Of a stretch of DNA of 64,000 bases, positions 60,050 to 64,000 are shown piece by piece. Position numbers and translations under genes: made by a program. The notes under the pieces are model-generated. The model ran no database searches. It was not told the DNA's origin and worked only from the letters and a program-made list of their open reading frames with translations. The stretch spans positions 1,860,001-1,924,000 of the forward strand of contig CAVSUJ010000002.1 of the NCBI GenBank assembly GCA_963731205.1, in the 5' to 3' direction. Origin of the DNA: DATAZK01 sp963731205 (GTDB taxonomy: Bacteria; Actinomycetota; Actinomycetes; Frankiales; Frankiaceae). Numbering within the stretch: position 1 is the first letter of the stretch; each line of letters starts with the position of its first letter.

Positions 60050-61560
60050 CCGCCGGCGCCCGGCTGGTGCAGGTTGACGCCGGCACGCTGACGACGCTCG
60101 TCGCCCGGCTGCGCGTGATGCGCCAGCACCTGGGCGACGCGGCGGAGGGTCTGGCCGCCCTGCTGACGGCGGGGAGCCTGCTGGGTTGGTCCGGTGCCGG
60201 CTACGAGGCCTTCGTCGATGCCGCGACGGCGGCTCGGGCTCGGCTCATTCGGCTGGGCGGCGCGCTCGAGGTTGCCGCCTCGGCGCTGGCGTCCTTGGGT
60301 TCGGTGCTGGAGGCGGCGCAACGCGAGGCGAGGGCGGCGAACCGGGTGCTGGCGATTGCCGATCCGGCTGATCTCGCTGATCCCACTGATCCCGCTGATC
60401 CGACTGATCCGACTGTGGCGGTGGCGTCGGAGCTGGCGAGGGTGCTAGCGGCTCTCGCGGATGCCGATGCCCGGGCAGCATTTCTGCTCGCAGAAGCGCT
60501 GCTGCTCGATCTCACCCACACGCCGATGCCGGCCGTCGGAGCGGCGCCCGCGGCTGGTGCCCAGTCGCTCGCACGTGAGGTGTCTGCGGTGCGTTCGCCT
60601 CCGGAAAGCGCGGCGGCGGTGACGGTCTGGTGGGCCGGTCTCACCGACCCGGCGAGAGCGTCCCTCGCCCGCGGTTGGGCAGGGAGCGTCGACGGCGTTC
60701 CGGCCGCGGTGCGCGATGCGGTGAACCGGGCTCGACTCGCGGAGGCGGTGCGGGGCGCGGAGCAGGCGTATGCGCGCGCTCCGCTGTATGAGACGTACGC
60801 CCACGAGAGCGCGCGGACCCGGCTGATCCGGCTGAAGGCGCTCGTTGCCGCTGTAGCACCGCCCGGCAGCCAGCTCCTGCTGTTCGACCCCCACGGTGAC
60901 GGCGAGGCGGTGGTGTCGACGGGAGATGTCGAAACCAGCCGATCGGTGGCGGTGCTCGTGCCGGGGATGACGAGCGACCTCGCTGACGCGCCCCTGCTGA
61001 TCAAGGAGACCCGCAGGCTGGCTGCGGCGGCGGGATCGGACACGGCAGCCGTCATGTGGCTCGGCTACGACGCCCCGGGCGTGCATCAGGCGGCGAGCGA
61101 CGCGTCCGCCAAGTCGGGTGCGGCAGCGCTCCAGCGTTTCGTGACCGGCTTGCGCTCGACTGCTGCGCTGCGCCAGCACGTCACGGTCGTCGGCCACAGC
61201 TACGGGTCACTGGTCGCCGGTATCGCCGCCAAGCGCGGGTTCGATGTCGATGACCTCGTGCTGCTGGCAAGCCCGGGGGTGGAGGCGGCTCACGCGTCTG
61301 ACCTGCATCTTCCGGCCGGTCACGTCTGGGCAGCGAAGGTGTCGACCGATCCGATCCAGCTGGTCTTCCTGCCCCGGGAGCTCGGCTGGCTGACCGGCGT
61401 GCAGCTGCCGCCCGTCTTCGGTCCCGATCCGGCCGCTGCGGCCTTCGGCGCCCGGCACTTCCCGACCGGAGGTGCCTTCGGCCACAGCGGCTACTTCGAC
61501 GCCGGGACGCAGTCGCTGGCGAGCCTCGGCCGCATCGTCAGCGGGCGGCCCGTCGCATGA
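60037..61560 (+). CDS. WXG100-like/DUF1023 alpha/beta hydrolase, probable type VII effector or surface enzyme
   Basis: Protein of 507 residues from GTG 60037. Residues 1-100 are helical with GWSGAGYEAF, a W-x-G turn as in WXG100 domains. A variable linker holds six DP(A/T) repeats at about residues 109-126. The C-terminal DUF1023 domain has SVAVLVPGMTSDLAD, MWLGYDAPG, and the nucleophile elbow VVGHSYGSLVAG with the catalytic serine; GHSGYFD near the end may supply the histidine. It is translationally coupled to the EspC-like gene. Substrate is unknown; esterase or lipase activity is likely from the fold. Confidence 0.82.
   Translation: MDALAAGARLVQVDAGTLTTLVARLRVMRQHLGDAAEGLAALLTAGSLLGWSGAGYEAFVDAATAARARLIRLGGALEVAASALASLGSVLEAAQREARAANRVLAIADPADLADPTDPADPTDPTVAVASELARVLAALADADARAAFLLAEALLLDLTHTPMPAVGAAPAAGAQSLAREVSAVRSPPESAAAVTVWWAGLTDPARASLARGWAGSVDGVPAAVRDAVNRARLAEAVRGAEQAYARAPLYETYAHESARTRLIRLKALVAAVAPPGSQLLLFDPHGDGEAVVSTGDVETSRSVAVLVPGMTSDLADAPLLIKETRRLAAAAGSDTAAVMWLGYDAPGVHQAASDASAKSGAAALQRFVTGLRSTAALRQHVTVVGHSYGSLVAGIAAKRGFDVDDLVLLASPGVEAAHASDLHLPAGHVWAAKVSTDPIQLVFLPRELGWLTGVQLPPVFGPDPAAAAFGARHFPTGGAFGHSGYFDAGTQSLASLGRIVSGRPVA
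60361..60414 (+). repeat. 9-bp tandem repeat, six copies, in the hydrolase gene
   Basis: GATCCNRCT-type units at 60361, 60370, 60379, 60388, 60397 and 60406 encode DPA/DLA/DPT. The array is nearly perfect and could vary in length between strains without shifting the frame. Confidence 0.85.
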
Positions 61561-61567
61561 GCCGGGG

Positions 61568-62797
61568 CTACCCGCCGAGGCCCAGGCCGTTCAGCAGGTT
61601 TCCGACCGTCTGGCCGAGGTCCCCGGCTCCGGCGCCGCCGGTGAGCTGGCTGAGCGTCGACTGCACGGGGGTCGGCACCGCGGTCGGGACAGGCAGTTGG
61701 AGTGGGGAGTTCGACGCGGGCGCCGAGGGTAGGGCCGTCGGATCCGGCGCACCGGGGCTCGGAGCCGGCTGCGTGGGGATGCCAGTGCCAGTGCCAGTGC
61801 CGGATCCGACTCCGGTGCCGCTGCCAGACGCCGGTCCGGTGCTCGGCGCGGGGGTGGGTCCGGCGCCGACCTTCGTCACCGTTGGGATGCTTCCGGGCGG
61901 CAGTGGCAGCGCGTTCAGCACCGTCGGAAGGATGGCGAGCACCGGCTCGTCGGCGAGCCGGCGCAGCTGCGTGAGCAGGTTCTGCGAACTGTTGACGAGC
62001 GTGGTGGCGAGGGCCTGGTTGGCCGGTAGGCGCAACGCCGGTGAGGCGAACAGCAGCGTGCGCTCTTGGCGCAGCATGGTCACGACCGACGAGGCCGTGG
62101 CGGCGTTTCTGGAGGCGGTCGGCAGGCTGCTGGAGACGGCGCCCTGCCAGCTGCGCTCGGCGGCCAGGATGGTGGCGGGAGCGGCATCGGCGGCCAGCAG
62201 CCGGTGGCTGAGCACGGTGAATTCGCTGCTGGCGAGGCGGATGTCAGGGCTCTGCTGCACGGCCTGGGCTCCCGCGGCGGTCGACGGGTGGCTGCTGCCC
62301 CGGGTGACCTGCGGGATGACGGCGATGGCCACCGCGAGTGCCGCGGCGCCGGCAAGGGCGCTGGCCAGCCGGTGGCGCGGGCGCCGGTAGGCCTGCTCGG
62401 ACACTCGCGTATCCGCGTCGACAGGCTGCTCTGCGCCGGCGCCGGCGCCGGCGACGGTGACGGGCACCTTCCGCGGGAAAGGAGACGGGACCGACTCGCG
62501 CCGGCGCACGCCTGCCCGCAGCTCGGCGAGCTCGCCGCGCGCTCCGGCGATGACGTCGGCGGCGATGTCAGCCCGGCCGTCCTCCAGCGCGCCGGCGGCA
62601 GCACTCAAATCGGCGGAGACGGCGAGGCGCACCTGCGAGAGGCTGTGCAGGAGGGCCTGGATCTGGGCCGCTTCGTTTGCACTCAACCCGTTGATCGAGG
62701 GGTCGCCGGCGGCGGCGCCGCGCTCCGGCTGGTTCGCCGCCGCAGCCGCGTCACCATTACCGGTAGCCGCGCGTGACCCGCCTTTGGACCACCGCAC
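61568..62797 (-). CDS. Single-pass membrane protein with Pro/Thr/Gly-rich tail, function unknown
   Basis: Protein of 409 residues. GTG 62797 is chosen over longer ATG readings because AGGAG lies five bases upstream. Residues 1-135 are cytosolic and helical (LSANEAAQIQALLHSLSQVRLAVSADLSAAAGAL), one membrane helix follows (LASALAGAAALAVAIAVIP), then a helical extracellular region (SSEFTVLSHRLL...LRQERTLLFASPALRLPANQ) and a low-complexity tail of GTG/PSP units ending GNLLNGLGLGG. The layout resembles anti-sigma or surface anchor proteins, but no family is recognised. It converges on the hydrolase gene with a 7-bp gap. Confidence 0.7.
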   Translation of the reverse strand: MRWSKGGSRAATGNGDAAAAANQPERGAAAGDPSINGLSANEAAQIQALLHSLSQVRLAVSADLSAAAGALEDGRADIAADVIAGARGELAELRAGVRRRESVPSPFPRKVPVTVAGAGAGAEQPVDADTRVSEQAYRRPRHRLASALAGAAALAVAIAVIPQVTRGSSHPSTAAGAQAVQQSPDIRLASSEFTVLSHRLLAADAAPATILAAERSWQGAVSSSLPTASRNAATASSVVTMLRQERTLLFASPALRLPANQALATTLVNSSQNLLTQLRRLADEPVLAILPTVLNALPLPPGSIPTVTKVGAGPTPAPSTGPASGSGTGVGSGTGTGTGIPTQPAPSPGAPDPTALPSAPASNSPLQLPVPTAVPTPVQSTLSQLTGGAGAGDLGQTVGNLLNGLGLGG

Positions 62798-62877
62798 ACC
62801 GTCTCCTGAACAAGCATCCATCAGTCGTCGTCTATGGCATTCGCTACCAAGGCCCGGCTTCCTGCAACGATGCAAGG

Positions 62878-63603
62878 ATGCCTTCGACTCACGACACGTC
62901 ATCGCCGCCTTTCCCAGCTTCCGCAGGCGCCAATCCACCTGCCGATCTCGCAGAGTTCGGCACCGTCGCCGTCCTTGGCGGCACCGGACCGCAAGGGCGT
63001 GGGCTCGCCCGCCGCTTTGCCGCGGCCGGCGTTCCGGTGGTGATCGGCTCGCGCGACGCAGGTCGCGCAGGTCAGGCGGCGGAGCCCATGGCCGCCAGCG
63101 GACTTCCCGTGACGGGCGCCGACAACGCCGGGGCGGCGTCGGCGGGCAACATCGTCATCGTCGCCGTCCCTTACGAAGGGCACGAAGACTTGCTGAAGTC
63201 ACTGGCCGCCGAGCTCGCGGGCAAGGTCGTCGTCGACTGCGTCAACCCGCTGGGTTTCGACAAGCAGGGCGCGTACCAGCTCGAGGTCCCGGAGGGCAGC
63301 GCTGCGCAGCAGGCGGCCGCTGTCCTGCCGGAGAGCACGGTTGTGGCCGCATTTCACCACGTCAGCGCCGTGCTGCTGGAAGACGAGTCGGTCGAGCGGG
63401 TCGAGACCGACGTCCTGGTGCTGGGGGAGGATCGGGAGGCGACCGACCTCATCGGCCGCCTCGCCGATCTCGTCCCGGGTATGCGTGGGGTGTACGCCGG
63501 CCGGCTGCGCAACGCGGGCCAGATCGAGGCGTTCACGGCCAACCTGATCTCCGTCAACCGGCGCTACAAGGCGCACGCCGGGATCCGGATCACCGATGTC
63601 TGA
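62878..63603 (+). CDS. fno: F420-dependent NADP reductase-like protein (NADPH:F420 oxidoreductase)
   Basis: Protein of 241 residues. The Rossmann site VAVLGGTGPQGRGLARRFA and the Arg/Ser pair GSRDAGRAG point to NADPH; IVIVAVPYEGHEDLL, VVDCVNPLGFD and AAFHHVSAVLLED are typical of Fno family members that move hydride between NADPH and coenzyme F420. This implies that the organism makes F420, as many actinobacteria do. ATG at 62878 is taken as start; the longer frame from 62773 lacks support. Confidence 0.88.
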   Translation: MPSTHDTSSPPFPASAGANPPADLAEFGTVAVLGGTGPQGRGLARRFAAAGVPVVIGSRDAGRAGQAAEPMAASGLPVTGADNAGAASAGNIVIVAVPYEGHEDLLKSLAAELAGKVVVDCVNPLGFDKQGAYQLEVPEGSAAQQAAAVLPESTVVAAFHHVSAVLLEDESVERVETDVLVLGEDREATDLIGRLADLVPGMRGVYAGRLRNAGQIEAFTANLISVNRRYKAHAGIRITDV

Positions 63604-63622
63604 CCTGCGGACTGAAAGCGCG

Positions 63623-64000
63623 CTACGTGTACGAGTGCTCGGGCCCGGGATAGCGGCCAGTGCGCACGTCTTCGGCGTAGGCGGCTGCCGCAGCGGACAG
63701 CGTGCCGCGTAGGTCCGCGTAGCGCTTCACGAAGCGGGGTCCGGGGCCGGCGTTGAAGCCGGCCATGTCGGTCCACACCAGGACCTGCGCGTCGCACCCG
63801 GCGCCGGCCCCGATCCCGATCGTGGGGATGGTCAGCTCGCGTGACACCCGTTGCGCCAACGTGGCCGGTACGAGTTCGAGCACGACGGCGAACGCTCCCG
63901 CCCGCTGCAGTGCGAGGGCGTCGGCAAGCACTTGCTCGCCGGCGTCTTCGCCGCGTCCCTGCACCCGAAATCCGCCGATGCCGTGCACGCTCTGCGGGGT
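63623..64000 (-). CDS. panB: 3-methyl-2-oxobutanoate hydroxymethyltransferase, C-terminal part, cut by window end
   Basis: The visible 125 codons hold MHGIGGFRVQGR, LADALALQRAGAFAVVLELVPATLAQRVSREL and TIPTIGIGAGAGCDAQVLVWTDMAGF, all hallmark PanB segments around the ketopantoate pocket, with the catalytic glutamate in ELVP. PanB adds a hydroxymethyl group from methylene-THF to ketoisovalerate in pantothenate and CoA synthesis. The 5' part lies beyond base 64000. Confidence 0.93.
   Translation of the reverse strand, partial: TPQSVHGIGGFRVQGRGEDAGEQVLADALALQRAGAFAVVLELVPATLAQRVSRELTIPTIGIGAGAGCDAQVLVWTDMAGFNAGPGPRFVKRYADLRGTLSAAAAAYAEDVRTGRYPGPEHSYT

Overview
The window is 64 kb of a high-GC actinobacterial chromosome. 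Start codons are often GTG or TTG, many starts look leaderless, and neighbouring genes frequently overlap by four bases. Gene content and order resemble Mycobacteriales and related actinomycetes: upp-pmmB-deoD, amidohydrolase-gamma-glutamylcyclotransferase-lpdA, accD5-accE-birA-PH protein, an F420-dependent reductase and a BldC-like regulator. I see no phage, transposon, plasmid, tRNA or CRISPR signature, so this is ordinary chromosome with several accessory pockets.

Layout. 0-12.2 kb: nucleobase and nucleoside salvage (upp, pmm, PNP), an inserted cassette (ABC ATPase, HxlR regulator, two MFS exporters, PH-like protein), then a YbdK-type carboxylate-amine ligase, an M20 amidohydrolase, a gamma-glutamylcyclotransferase and LpdA. 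12.2-16.6 kb: a DUF5313-like membrane protein, the biotin carboxylase/BCCP subunit of an acyl-CoA carboxylase, and a secreted S53 (sedolisin) protease. 16.7-19.9 kb: an exported beta-propeller protein head to head with an ECF41-type sigma factor that lacks region 2. 20-24.5 kb: SDR, accE, accD5, a birA with a one-base frameshift, and a lipoprotein. 24.5-33.1 kb: PH protein, class III adenylate cyclase with an AlkD-like glycosylase, TetR and acyl-CoA dehydrogenase, CysG with an overlapping methyltransferase, an ArsB-like transporter and a LapA protein. 33.17-33.61 kb: the RNase P RNA gene.

33.6-42.3 kb is a patchwork: an FNT channel, two very similar PAP2-like membrane proteins flanking BldC-like and TMEM175-like genes, an alpha/beta hydrolase, bfd-bfr iron storage with a likely IdeR box, and a CMD-family protein divergent from an HxlR repressor, with two near-identical 17-bp palindromes between them. 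42.3-49 kb: a CoA-transferase and two divergent GGDEF-EAL proteins. 49-54.3 kb: an ester-cyclase-like protein overlapping a carotenoid oxygenase, a zinc alcohol dehydrogenase, FprA and a zinc metallopeptidase. 54.35-59.5 kb: a branched-chain-amino-acid-type ABC importer with a fused LivH-LivM permease and an extra small membrane protein. 59.7-61.6 kb: an EspC-like small protein overlapping a WXG/DUF1023 hydrolase, which resembles a type VII secretion substrate pair. The window ends with a membrane-anchored low-complexity protein, an F420:NADPH-reductase-like protein and the 3' part of panB.

The most unusual items are the EspC-like/DUF1023 pair, the ECF41 remnant fused to tandem NTF2-like domains, the paired PAP2 proteins whose PSGH histidine is replaced by glycine, the twin HxlR operators, and the frameshift in the normally essential birA gene. 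I do not see a wholly new multi-gene system. Calls rest on reading motifs and gene order; no database search was run.
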